From Cyanidium caldarium (lineage: Eukaryota; Rhodophyta; Bangiophyceae; Cyanidiales; Cyanidiaceae): a DNA stretch of 64,000 nucleotides. The translations under genes were made by a program, and so were the position numbers. Shown piece by piece: positions 8,823 to 17,780 of the stretch; within the stretch, counting starts at the first letter, position 1; each line of letters opens with the position of its first letter. The notes under the pieces were generated by a model that searched no databases, was not told the origin of the DNA, and was given only the letters and a program-made list of their open reading frames with translations. The DNA is taken from assembly GCA_026184775.1 (NCBI GenBank), contig JANCYW010000001.1, positions 558,001 through 622,000 of the forward strand, in the 5' to 3' direction.

Positions 8823-10463
8823 ATGGGCACCGTCGGGGGGCGGTCGTCGGAGTGGAAAACGGAGTCTGGCGAGGCGGACGGCAACCGCGACGAGAGGCGC
8901 TCCCCGTCGCAGCGTCTGAATGGTTCCGGGGAGTGGGCGACGAGTGCAGTGGCGGCGTTGGCCACCGCACTGGTGTATCTCGTGGCGTCGGGGCGACGAG
9001 GGGCGCGTCGCCAACAACGCCCCAGTCAACGCTGGTCTTCACCATGGCTGGCACCCGTGCTGCGGTGCCTGGTGTTGGCGCTGGTGTACCGAGGCGCCTC
9101 GATAGGGCTGCGACAGTTGAGACCGCTGGTGAGTTGGCTGCGGAAACAGCGCCAACGGGTGCGCGGCCTGTGCGGCGCGGTGCACGAGCTGGGCGACGTG
9201 GTGCAGGGCGCGTCGAGTGACTTGAGAAGATACGTGACCGACGCGCGGGAGCACGCGCCAGTGCCGGTGCGGGTGGAGCGGTTGCTGGCGTTGTTGGACG
9301 CGCCGCCGGTGCAGCGACTGTTGGCGCACCTGGTGCGCAGTGCGGTGCGCGAAGCGTCGGCGACGACGACGACGACGACGACGCAGAGAACCGGTGATGA
9401 TGGTAGTGTAGTGGGCCAACGCCGACCGCGAGGACGCCTGCGCCCTTGCGCTGCTCTCTGGACGCCCGAGAAGGAGGCAACGGTATCGTCGGCGTGGGTA
9501 GCTTCGGAGCTGTCGACGCTAGCACCTCGGTCGTCGCGCGAGCACTGGGCGGGAACGGTAGCGCGTGCGTTGTTGGAATCGGGTGAGTGGGGTCGGTCGG
9601 TGGTCGAGTCCGTGGTGGCCACGGCGGTTCGGGAGGCAGTGCGCCAATGGCAACAACCACAACCACAACAACAACCACAACAAACAAGGCGTCGACACCA
9701 GGGCAACGGCCGGCCGGCGCCGTGGTTGCCGTTGTTGCTGGAGTTTGTCGAGTCCGACCCCGGCAAACGACTGGTGGTGGACAGTGTGGCTGCTGCAGCG
9801 GCCGCCGCTATCCCGGTGTTGCTGGAGGAGGAGCAGGAGGAGAATGGGATGCGGGCATCGTCGGCGCCGACGATGACCATGTCCTCCTCGCCGGTGTCGT
9901 CGCCGCGGCCGCTGCAGACGCCGCCAAACGGCCCGATGCGCCGCTCGCCCACCGCATCACCGGTGCTGTCGAATGCTTCGGCGGTGGACGAATCGGCGAC
10001 GCCCTCCCGCGCGGAGTGGTCGATGCGTAGCGGCGGGCCGCCCACCTCGCCGTTTCTGGAGAGGCTGGTGCGACTGGCCGTCCGCGAAAAGGAGTGGGTG
10101 AAGGAGGTGGCATCGGCAGCGGCTGGCGAGGCGGTGCGCTCCTATATGCTCACCGCCAGCGAGCTGCAAATGCGACAGGTGCCGCCGATCTATGCGCGGC
10201 CGCCGGATGTGAAGAGCCGTCTGGACTGGGAGATGGTGGATGGCGGGCGTGGGCGATCGGATCGGTTGCCTGTCCGGCCGTCTACCGCCTACCCCGGGCA
10301 TTCCAGCGTGTCGTCCATGGTGGCGCTGTTTCAACATCTGCCGACCTCGCAGCTGATCGCGTCGTTTGTCCAACGGACAATGATCGCCGCATGCACCTCG
10401 CTGCACGCCGCCGCTGCCCCCTTGTATCCTCCGCTCGATCGACCGCAGTGGCTGTTCTGGTAG
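8823..10463 (+). CDS. PP2-A10-like protein (tentative)
   Basis: A 546-residue protein from the ATG at 8823. Two short hydrophobic helices near the N-terminus (AVAALATALVYLVASG and LRCLVLALVYRGASIG) suggest a membrane link. Repeated helical units of the type 'RLL...V.R.AVRE' and 'GKRLVVDSVAAAAAAAIPVLL' recall the plant 'phloem protein 2-like A10' family, whose function is poorly known. These are separated by low-complexity parts: a poly-Thr run from an ACG repeat (9360-9381), a Gln/Pro run (9655-9685) and a Ser/Pro stretch. The family call rests on residue pattern only, and 'hypothetical membrane protein' is the safe alternative. Confidence 0.6.
   Translation: MGTVGGRSSEWKTESGEADGNRDERRSPSQRLNGSGEWATSAVAALATALVYLVASGRRGARRQQRPSQRWSSPWLAPVLRCLVLALVYRGASIGLRQLRPLVSWLRKQRQRVRGLCGAVHELGDVVQGASSDLRRYVTDAREHAPVPVRVERLLALLDAPPVQRLLAHLVRSAVREASATTTTTTTQRTGDDGSVVGQRRPRGRLRPCAALWTPEKEATVSSAWVASELSTLAPRSSREHWAGTVARALLESGEWGRSVVESVVATAVREAVRQWQQPQPQQQPQQTRRRHQGNGRPAPWLPLLLEFVESDPGKRLVVDSVAAAAAAAIPVLLEEEQEENGMRASSAPTMTMSSSPVSSPRPLQTPPNGPMRRSPTASPVLSNASAVDESATPSRAEWSMRSGGPPTSPFLERLVRLAVREKEWVKEVASAAAGEAVRSYMLTASELQMRQVPPIYARPPDVKSRLDWEMVDGGRGRSDRLPVRPSTAYPGHSSVSSMVALFQHLPTSQLIASFVQRTMIAACTSLHAAAAPLYPPLDRPQWLFW
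9360..9382 (+). repeat. (ACG)n trinucleotide run coding poly-Thr
   Basis: About seven ACG codons in frame inside the PP2-A10-like gene. Confidence 0.8.
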
Positions 10464-10556
10464 GGGGACAAGAAGAAGTATACTGCCTATTCTCGACAAC
10501 GACCACCATCGCCACCCGCATCTGTGCCTCGGTTTACCTCTCTCTGTCTGCCTCGG

Positions 10557-11708
10557 CTACAGGTTGCCCCGACGTTTCTGGTCGCGCTCGATGGCCTCGA
10601 ACAGCGCCTTAAAGTTGCCCACTCCGAAGCCGCTGTTCTGGTGTCGCTGGATGATCTCGTAGAAGAGCGTGGGGCGCACGCCCACCGGCCGGGTGAAGAT
10701 CTGCAACAGATAGCCGCCCTGCTCGTCCATATCCACCAGAATGCCCAACTGGCGGACGGCTTGCAGGTCCTCGCGGATGGTGCAACCGACCTGCCGCATC
10801 CGCTGTTGCAGATCTTCGTAATACGTGTCGGGCACCGTGATAAAGGAGACGCCGCGCGCTCGCAACGCCGACACGCTGCGGATAATATCGCCGGTGTAGA
10901 GTGCCACGTGTTGAATGCCCGGCCCGCCAAAGTAGTCGACGTACTCCTGGATCTGCGACTTGCCGCGGCCGGGCGCCGGTTCATTCACCGGCATCTTGAC
11001 GCGCTCGTCCGCATCGGTGACCACCACGGAACGCAGCGACGAGTATTCGGTGTGAATTTGGGTGTCGTCCACCGACCAGAACCGGTGGAAACCGAGCGCG
11101 CTGGTGTACCACTGTACCACCGGCTCCATGCCATGTTCCGGCTGATTGGACACGCAGTGGTCGATGTGCGACAAGCCGCAATCAGGTTGTGCCTCGGCGG
11201 TAAACGCGCTCTCGAGTCGCAGATCCTCCGGCGGCGGCGCGTATCCGGGGAGGAAGTGCGCGCCGCGCCACCCGCTCCGTTGCACGAACGAATGCACTAG
11301 GTCGCCATATCCGGCCGATACGCTCGCCACCACCACCGCGCCCTGCTCGTCTTGTAGCGTCTCCGGTGGATGCGCCGGTTCCGCCCCGCGCGCTACGGCG
11401 CTCTCGTAGGCGGCACGCGCGTCGTCCACCTCGAAGGCCACGTCCCGCACGCCGTCGCCGTGCCGCGCCACAAACGAAGTCACTTCGGTCTCGTTCGGCT
11501 CCAGCGCCGACGTGAGCGCCAGGAGGATGCGGCCTTGTCGCAGCACGTGGGTGGTGACTTGCCGCGAACCGGTCTCCAGCCCACGGTACGCCACCGGCAC
11601 ATAGCCGAATCGGGTGGTGTAGTAGACGGCCGCCTGCAGCGCGTTGCCCACGTAGAGGTGAAGGTGATCGAAACCGCGTATTTTGGGCGGCGCGATGGTC
11701 GTCTGCAT
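10557..11708 (-). CDS. HPPD: 4-hydroxyphenylpyruvate dioxygenase
   Basis: A 383-residue enzyme that converts 4-hydroxyphenylpyruvate to homogentisate. This step serves tyrosine breakdown and, in algae and plants, tocopherol and plastoquinone synthesis. It has the two vicinal-oxygen-chelate halves of the family. The three iron ligands are visible: H184 (HIDHCVSNQP), H267 (GIQHVALYT) and E351 (PTLFYEIIQR). The C-terminal helix with FGVGNFKALFEAIERDQ is typical. Length matches the usual 380-400 residues when started at the ATG at 11708; upstream in-frame codons lack family resemblance. No clear organelle presequence is visible, so a cytosolic location is likely. Confidence 0.96.
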   Translation of the reverse strand: MQTTIAPPKIRGFDHLHLYVGNALQAAVYYTTRFGYVPVAYRGLETGSRQVTTHVLRQGRILLALTSALEPNETEVTSFVARHGDGVRDVAFEVDDARAAYESAVARGAEPAHPPETLQDEQGAVVVASVSAGYGDLVHSFVQRSGWRGAHFLPGYAPPPEDLRLESAFTAEAQPDCGLSHIDHCVSNQPEHGMEPVVQWYTSALGFHRFWSVDDTQIHTEYSSLRSVVVTDADERVKMPVNEPAPGRGKSQIQEYVDYFGGPGIQHVALYTGDIIRSVSALRARGVSFITVPDTYYEDLQQRMRQVGCTIREDLQAVRQLGILVDMDEQGGYLLQIFTRPVGVRPTLFYEIIQRHQNSGFGVGNFKALFEAIERDQKRRGNL

Positions 11709-12077
11709 AATGAACCGAGTTATGGAGAAGCTCGTGACCGGATGCTCGAGGTGAGCAGGGCGCAATGGGAGCCGAGTGCGGTTTGCAGCGCTCAAAAACG
11801 CGAGGAGATATCCGCGCACCGAACCTGCCGACGTCGAGATGCAGACGACTCGCGCGTCGCTCGTAGGCGCGTGAAAGTCGGCGGGCGCAGCTTCGTGCGC
11901 AGAGACGATCGAGATAGGGTGCTTATCGAGAAGGCTTTCGGCGGTGCTGCAGGCCGGAGTTGCATGCGCCCCTCCCCTGCTCTCGTTTATCGATCAGAAT
12001 GAAGGACGAGGTTACTTTTCCCCATCCTGACGCCTCTGCCCTCTCTATCCCCCCGCACACACACGCACACGCACGGA
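11709..12077. other. intergenic upstream of HPPD
   Basis: This 369-base stretch lies between two minus-strand genes. It ends in a CA-rich simple repeat (12055-12075) just beyond the stop codon of the glycosyltransferase-like gene. No gene seen. Confidence 0.4.
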
Positions 12078-13166
12078 TCAATATCGCCCGAGTTTCTTCC
12101 AATCAAAAGAGGCCAATTGATGCTTGCCGTGCACGACGTAGGCGCCGTCGGTATGACACTGCGACAGCGGATAGTCACAGCAATCGGCGACGACGTCGGT
12201 GTAGGCGAAGCGGTGGGCCGTGCGCTGGAACAGCGCGTAATGGCGATACTCGAGCCGATAAAAGGCGATGCTGGTGTCGAAAGCGTAGTCACGATACGCG
12301 GTACGCACTGCCCGCAAAAAGGCCTCGAAGCACGGACATCCCACTCGATACAGCGCGTTGCCGTTGATGTGATACAGGTACGCCGAGCGGTACGGCTCCA
12401 GACCCAGCACCGTCGGTTTCGGGTAACGCATCGGACTGCCCTTCATCCACACCGCCGGGTCGGCCTGTCGCTGCAGGGCGGCCAGCCAGTGTGCCCGCAC
12501 TGGCCGCGCATCCGGTTCCATGTAGAACACGTGGGTGTACGCCTCGGTGACGTGCGGCATGTCCAGCATCAACCGATAGAATTGCGTGACCGTACCGCGG
12601 GTGGCCACCTGCAACGTCACCCAATTGTGTCGGTAGGTGTTGCGGGTCTCGTCGGCAGTCAGTTCGGCGGACAGGAATCCAATGGTGTGGAAGCAGCGCT
12701 GCGGCCCGCGCGGTGCCGCTTGCAACGCCTCGCGCACCCGCTGCACCGACGCTCGCACGTGCTCATCGGCATCGAGCGGTCTGTCATAATAAAAATACAG
12801 ATCCACCGTGGGCGACTGCACCGGCTCACCCACTTTCATTTCACAGGGAGCCAACGCCATCGTCTCGGTCCACAGGCGGATGTGCTCCACGGCGCGCTCG
12901 GTGTCCCGCGCCGTCAGCGGCATCACCACCGCCAGCCGCACCTCCGAATCCGAATCCGCACAACCAGTGTACGTCTCCAGTCTGAACTTGTCCAGGCGGT
13001 ACGGTCCGGCCACCGCTCGCCACCATATGTCGTACGGCACCAGAAACGCCGCCAACACCACCAGCGCCATCCTGGCCAGCAACGTCCGCCCGCTCAGCCG
13101 CTGCCACAGACTGCGTGTCATCCTGCGCGCCCGCCAGTCCTTTATGCGTACCGGCAGCTCTGTCAT
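12078..13166 (-). CDS. putative type II membrane glycosyltransferase
   Basis: A 362-residue protein with a short basic N-terminal tail and one membrane anchor at residues ~30-48, then a soluble domain, the layout of Golgi glycosyltransferases. Residue ~215 lies in HVFYMEPDARPVRAHWL, which looks like the acidic metal- or nucleotide-sugar-binding motif of GT-A folds. It is followed by a conserved-looking HINGNALYRVGC and a closing ADCCDY segment with paired cysteines. I recognise the general type but not a CAZy family. The ATG at 13166 is chosen because it precedes the basic tail and anchor; longer in-frame starts would add Cys-rich sequence that looks untranslated. Confidence 0.65.
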   Translation of the reverse strand: MTELPVRIKDWRARRMTRSLWQRLSGRTLLARMALVVLAAFLVPYDIWWRAVAGPYRLDKFRLETYTGCADSDSEVRLAVVMPLTARDTERAVEHIRLWTETMALAPCEMKVGEPVQSPTVDLYFYYDRPLDADEHVRASVQRVREALQAAPRGPQRCFHTIGFLSAELTADETRNTYRHNWVTLQVATRGTVTQFYRLMLDMPHVTEAYTHVFYMEPDARPVRAHWLAALQRQADPAVWMKGSPMRYPKPTVLGLEPYRSAYLYHINGNALYRVGCPCFEAFLRAVRTAYRDYAFDTSIAFYRLEYRHYALFQRTAHRFAYTDVVADCCDYPLSQCHTDGAYVVHGKHQLASFDWKKLGRY

Positions 13167-13477
13167 GCGCAGACTGTGTCCTCCCGAACTATCCCACTTG
13201 CATGAGTTGCGCCCTGCCTCACCAGCGTGTCGTTGCTCCATGGCGAGGTCAGGTGCCCCACACCCACACACACACCCCACACACGGTCCGTTGCCGAGAC
13301 ATGGCGGCGGCGGCGCGCGCGCTCAGCAATCCGCGCGATGGCGAGCGTGTCGCCCCCGGGGCCGTGCCCGGGCTGCGTGCCGGACGTGAGAACGGTAGCG
13401 TCGGGCCATTGCTGTAGGGTGAATCGGTGAAGGGCTTTGGGTTAAGCGAGTCAGTGGCAGCGGGAGAGAGACATAGG
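13167..13477. promoter_or_regulatory. bidirectional promoter region, with CA-rich repeat
   Basis: 311 bases between the divergent glycosyltransferase-like and aminopeptidase P-cyclophilin genes. An interrupted CA repeat runs at 13255-13284. No other element is recognised. Confidence 0.35.
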
Positions 13478-16435
13478 ATGGCTTTCGCGGCCAGTTGCGG
13501 ACGGTGGGGGCAACTGCGGCAGCCGGGTGCCGGGCGGGTGCGGTCGTGCCGTGTGAGCGGAGAGGTCGAGCGTGCCTCTGTGTGGAGAATTCATCGACTT
13601 GAGTATGGGACACGGTTGAGGAGTGGTTGTTTGGGGAGAGAGGCGCAGCCACCAGGTCGGGTGTTGTGGGTGGCGCGGCCGAAAATTCATGGTCGGCGGT
13701 TGCACTGCAGTTTGGGCGCCGACGACGCCCTGACGGCGTTACGGCGGGCGATGCGGGAGTTGCAACTGGACGCGTTCATCGTGCCGACGGCGGATCCGCA
13801 CCAATCAGAGTTCCCATCCGAATGCTTTGCGCGGCGCGCGTTCCTCACCGGGTTCACCGGCTCGGCGGGCACAGCGCTGGTGTTGGCGCAGCCGACCGAG
13901 GAGGCGCTGCTGTGGACGGACGGGCGGTATTTCCTGCAAGCCGAACAACAGCTGTCGTCGGCGTGGCAGTTGATGCGCAGCGGACTGCCAGAAACGCCCA
14001 CCCTGGAGTCGTATCTGTTGCGCGGGGCGGACGCCCGGGCCCCGAAGCGCTCCCCGCCGCTGCGCGTGGGCATCGATCCGCTGCTGCATTCGGTGGCCTC
14101 GGTGCGGCGTCTGCTGCAACAGGGAATCCAGGTGGTGCCGCTGGATACCGCTCACGGCGTGCTCAATCCGGTGGATGGGGTGTGGGGCACACAACGGCCA
14201 CCGCTGCCCCGTGCCGCGGTGCGCGAACACCCGCTGGAACACGCCGGCCGCTCGGTGTCCGACAAGCTGCACGAGGTTCGCGACGCGATGCCGGAAGGCG
14301 TGGACGGCCTGTGGGTGTCGATGCTGGACGATATCGGTTGGCTGTTCAATATTCGCGGCGCCGACATCCCACACTGCCCGGTGGCGCTGGCGTACGCGCT
14401 GGTGTGGCGCGATGGCAGCGCGGTGCTGTTTCTCGACGAGAGCAAATTGCAGGGTGCAGCCGGCGAGGCGGTGCGGCAACGATTGCAGGAGGCGCAAGTG
14501 CTGCTGATGGCGTACGAGCAATGTGTGCCGTATTTGGAGGAGCACTGCGGAGCCGCACAACGGCGGCTGTGGATGGATCCGGGTTCCACTTCGCTGGCCA
14601 TGGCGCTGGCGGCCACGGCGAATACCGCCGAGTCCCCGATGCCCGATGGGGAGCGTTTGGCGGAGGCGCTGGTACAGGCCGGCCAACGCGCCCACCTGGC
14701 CATTTCGCCCGTACCGCTGATGAAGGCGGTGAAGAACGACGCCGAGCTGGCGGGTATGCGCGCCGCTCATATTCGCGATGGCGCGGCGTTGTGTCGCTTT
14801 CTGTACTGGTTGGAGCAACGAGTGGCCCAACGCGCCACCGACGGCCACCGGGACAAGGACGACGCCCTGACCGAATACTCCATCGGGGAGCGCCTGGAGG
14901 CGTTCCGCGCGGCCGACCCCACTTTCGTCACCACCGCGTTCGATACCATTGCGGGCAGCGGGCCGAACGGCGCCATCATCCACTACTGCGCCGAGGCGGA
15001 CACTTGTCGGCGCATTCGGGCGGACGAGGTGTTGCTGCTGGATTCGGGCGGGCAGTACGTGGACGGCACCACCGATGTGACCCGCACGATGTTTCTACGC
15101 GGCAGCGCCGACGACACCACCGAACCGGATGCTTTTGTGCGCGAGTGTTATACCCGCGTGCTGCGTGGCCACATCGCCCTGGACACTGCGGTGTTTCCCG
15201 AGGGCACCGCCGGTTGCATGCTGGACAGTTTCGCGCGGCGGGAGCTGTGGCGTGCCGGGCTGGATTATCGCCACGGCACGGGGCACGGCGTCGGAGCGGC
15301 GCTGAATGTGCACGAGGGACCGCAGAGCATCTCTATGCGGGTGAGCGTGCCGGCGGTGGGTCTGCAGCCGGGCATGGTGGTCAGCAACGAGCCCGGTTAT
15401 TACCAGGACGGCGCGTTCGGCATCCGCCTGGAGAATCTGCTGGTGGTGCGGGAGGTGTCCACACCGGCGCGCTTTGGCGACCGGCGATATCTGGGGTTTG
15501 AGCGGCTGACGCTGGTGCCCTTCGATAAGCAGCTGATGGATTTGCACATGTTGAGCGCGTCGGAGATGGATTGGGTGGACGCGTATCACGCGCAGGTGCT
15601 GGCCACGGTGGGTTCGTATCTGGCCGAGCGCGAGGAGGGTGAGGTGTTGCGGTGGTTGGAGCGGGCGTGTGCTCCGTTGGCGCGACCGCCGCGGGCGAGC
15701 GGGTCACCGGTGCGGAATGGCCAGGAGGGGCGCGGTGGTGGTATCGCCGAGCGGTGGCTGGGCGCGGCCATCGTGGCGTTGGTCCTCGGCGGCCTGACCT
15801 GGGCCAGTGCGGCGTTGTGGACGCCACCGGTGCGAGCCGCGGAGGTTGTGGTGCCGACACCGAACCCGTCGATAACGGCGCCCGATACGGATGATGCATC
15901 CGGCCAGCAGCCGGACCGTCCGCGGCGATTGTCGCTGCTGACCGAGGAGCCGCGCATCACCCACCGCTGTTACCTGGATGTGGCCATTGCTGACCAGCCC
16001 GCCGGCCGCATCGTCATCGGGGTGTATGCAGACGAGGCACCGCAATCGGCGCAGTGCTTTCTGTCGATGTGCGAGCGGGGCTACGCGGGAACCGACGTTT
16101 ATCGGATACTGAGCGGTTTCACCGTTCAGGTCGGGCCACCGCCGACCACCTCCTCCTCCTCTGCATCGCGGTGTGCGCCCGATGAGCCGCGCCTCCGCCA
16201 CGACCGCCTCGGTGCGGTGTCGTTGGTGCGCGACGCTCAGCAACGCAGCAACGGACGCTTTTTCATCACCACCCGCGACGATAGCGGTTACCTGGACGGC
16301 AAGTATACGGTGTTCGGGCGCGTGCTGGAGGGCATGGAGGTGGTGCGGCGCGTGGAGCAGGTGGGTTCGCGCGGACCGTCCAACGCCCCCAAAAAGCCCG
16401 TACACATTGTAGCCGCCGGGGTGCTGCCGCCCTGA
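13478..16435 (+). CDS. plastid-type aminopeptidase P fused to a membrane/lumen-export segment and a cyclophilin domain
   Basis: One 985-residue frame without breaks. Residues 1-~75 (MAFAASCGRW...) resemble a red-algal transit peptide with an early Phe. Residues ~78-700 are a complete Xaa-Pro aminopeptidase, with creatinase-like N-domains and a pita-bread C-domain. All five metal ligands are present: D522, D533, H603 (HGTGHGVG), E638 (NEPGYY) and E652 (RLENLL). After a charged linker, residues ~760-781 are hydrophobic and end in PPVRAAE, a Sec-type lumen signal with a plausible cleavage site near A787. A ~160-residue cyclophilin follows (RILSGFTVQVG, RFFITT, YLDGKYTVFGRV). It keeps the Arg, Phe and Gln of the isomerase site, but Thr replaces the usual Met and Tyr replaces the Trp of CypA. 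The linker has no ATG, so the cyclophilin cannot start independently there. The codon at 13427 is GTG; the ATG at 13478 is used. Confidence 0.9.
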   Translation: MAFAASCGRWGQLRQPGAGRVRSCRVSGEVERASVWRIHRLEYGTRLRSGCLGREAQPPGRVLWVARPKIHGRRLHCSLGADDALTALRRAMRELQLDAFIVPTADPHQSEFPSECFARRAFLTGFTGSAGTALVLAQPTEEALLWTDGRYFLQAEQQLSSAWQLMRSGLPETPTLESYLLRGADARAPKRSPPLRVGIDPLLHSVASVRRLLQQGIQVVPLDTAHGVLNPVDGVWGTQRPPLPRAAVREHPLEHAGRSVSDKLHEVRDAMPEGVDGLWVSMLDDIGWLFNIRGADIPHCPVALAYALVWRDGSAVLFLDESKLQGAAGEAVRQRLQEAQVLLMAYEQCVPYLEEHCGAAQRRLWMDPGSTSLAMALAATANTAESPMPDGERLAEALVQAGQRAHLAISPVPLMKAVKNDAELAGMRAAHIRDGAALCRFLYWLEQRVAQRATDGHRDKDDALTEYSIGERLEAFRAADPTFVTTAFDTIAGSGPNGAIIHYCAEADTCRRIRADEVLLLDSGGQYVDGTTDVTRTMFLRGSADDTTEPDAFVRECYTRVLRGHIALDTAVFPEGTAGCMLDSFARRELWRAGLDYRHGTGHGVGAALNVHEGPQSISMRVSVPAVGLQPGMVVSNEPGYYQDGAFGIRLENLLVVREVSTPARFGDRRYLGFERLTLVPFDKQLMDLHMLSASEMDWVDAYHAQVLATVGSYLAEREEGEVLRWLERACAPLARPPRASGSPVRNGQEGRGGGIAERWLGAAIVALVLGGLTWASAALWTPPVRAAEVVVPTPNPSITAPDTDDASGQQPDRPRRLSLLTEEPRITHRCYLDVAIADQPAGRIVIGVYADEAPQSAQCFLSMCERGYAGTDVYRILSGFTVQVGPPPTTSSSSASRCAPDEPRLRHDRLGAVSLVRDAQQRSNGRFFITTRDDSGYLDGKYTVFGRVLEGMEVVRRVEQVGSRGPSNAPKKPVHIVAAGVLPP

Positions 16436-16598
16436 AGAAGCGGTCAGAGGAGACGGCAGCCGACGCGCGAGATAACCGCAGAAACAGGGGACCAACGGGT
16501 CGGTTGCAACCGCATTCTCTTTGTACGCCCTCTCGATTCGCTCATGCTTCCCTCGTCTTCCACGCCTCTTTCATAGCAACCCATCACCCTCCCCCGTC

Positions 16599-17075
16599 TC
16601 AATTCCGCAGCTCCATCACCACCAACACGATCGTGTAGCCCAACTCCAGCACCCAGTTGATCCACGAGATGCCCAGCGCCGCCCGCGCACACCCGCACGA
16701 TATCCCGGTCACGACGGTGCAATCCGAGATGCCGTTCTGCTGTGCGCTCAAAACAATGCCCGACACAAACCACAGCAACATCACCAGCCCGTTGATCACC
16801 ACCTCAACGCCGCGGATACGTATCGGGCCGACGGCCTCGGGCGCGCGCTCTGCGCACTCCACCGACGTCCACACCAGCCACAGGAACGCGAACACGAACG
16901 AGATGACCCCGACGGCCACCGCATAGTTACATCCAGGACGCTCGTCGTAACCGTGGCATCCGCCGGTGTAGAACAGGTGGTTCACGATGCAGGCGAACAC
17001 CACGATGGACAGCGTCATCAGCACCAAGTAGAAGAGCCAACGCAGCGCCACCCACCAGCCGCCTTTCGCAGCCAT
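16599..17075 (-). CDS. four-helix membrane protein, copy A (MARVEL-like layout)
   Basis: A 158-residue protein with four predicted membrane helices (residues ~12-32, 52-72, 92-112, 130-153) and short loops. Two loop cysteine pairs are notable: C...GC between helices 1 and 2, and DC...CGC between 3 and 4. It aligns by eye with the divergent neighbour at 17781-18266: both have LLWFV.xxVLSA, a following Cys, ARA.xG.SW.N and a closing helix. The layout recalls MARVEL or tetraspan vesicle proteins, but the family is not certain. Start ATG at 17075 follows a clean upstream region. Confidence 0.8.
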   Translation of the reverse strand: MAAKGGWWVALRWLFYLVLMTLSIVVFACIVNHLFYTGGCHGYDERPGCNYAVAVGVISFVFAFLWLVWTSVECAERAPEAVGPIRIRGVEVVINGLVMLLWFVSGIVLSAQQNGISDCTVVTGISCGCARAALGISWINWVLELGYTIVLVVMELRN

Positions 17076-17780
17076 GTTGACTCGGACGATGGGAAGCGAC
17101 TAGACAAAGCGTGTACAGGGGAACGAGGGAGGGGGTGATGGGGTGGCGGGAACGGGCGTTCGGAGGGCAACGGCGAGTGGCGTGGAGGAGGTGTGAAGCG
17201 GAAACGGGAGGAGCGGTACGAGGCAAATCTGAAAGCGGAGGCGGCCGTCGGCGCGCGCGCGGTCGTCCAAATCGGGCGCTCGAGTCGCTCGTCGCGATTT
17301 GGGGGGAATCTGTGCGTGCGCGTGCACCGCGGTCTCACAGGGCGACAGAAGCGGACGCCCCGAAGGAAAGTGGTCGAAACGGTGTACACGGGAGGTTGAC
17401 CATGTGTCGTGGGGAGACCTAGAGCACGCAGCAGTGCCTTCTGGGGTGTTGTTCGAGGAGCGAGCGCATAGCGCGAATCACCTCGTCGATGCGCGTCGGA
17501 CTGACTCTCTCTGTCCAGGAGCGTCGGAGCGCCCAGACGTTGCCGCTGCTCCACCCTTCCCGACTCGTTTATTCAGTTTTCCCTGTGGAAACACCTCGTG
17601 TCCTGTGCTTTCCCAAATCGAAACCCGCGACCGGCCACATCCCTCGTGTCTCGTTTTCAAACGCGGTTCTGGCGGGCGCACGCGTGTTCGAACGTGGAAA
17701 AGTCGGAACCTTTTTTCTCGTTTCCTCTCTTACTTACGACTTTACCGCCATCATCCCATCCACCTCCCCCGCCGCTCACC
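17076..17780. promoter_or_regulatory. bidirectional region between the paired four-helix genes
   Basis: 705 bases separate the two divergent starts. The last ~70 bases before 17781 are pyrimidine-rich (CT/TTT runs, then CCACCTCCCCC). I see no gene and no clear palindromic element. Confidence 0.35.

Noticed and set aside
13627-15501. 624-codon frame in another register over aminopeptidase P
   Set aside because: Out-of-frame shadow of a gene with all catalytic motifs. Gly/Arg/Ala-biased composition is typical of GC-rich shadow frames.
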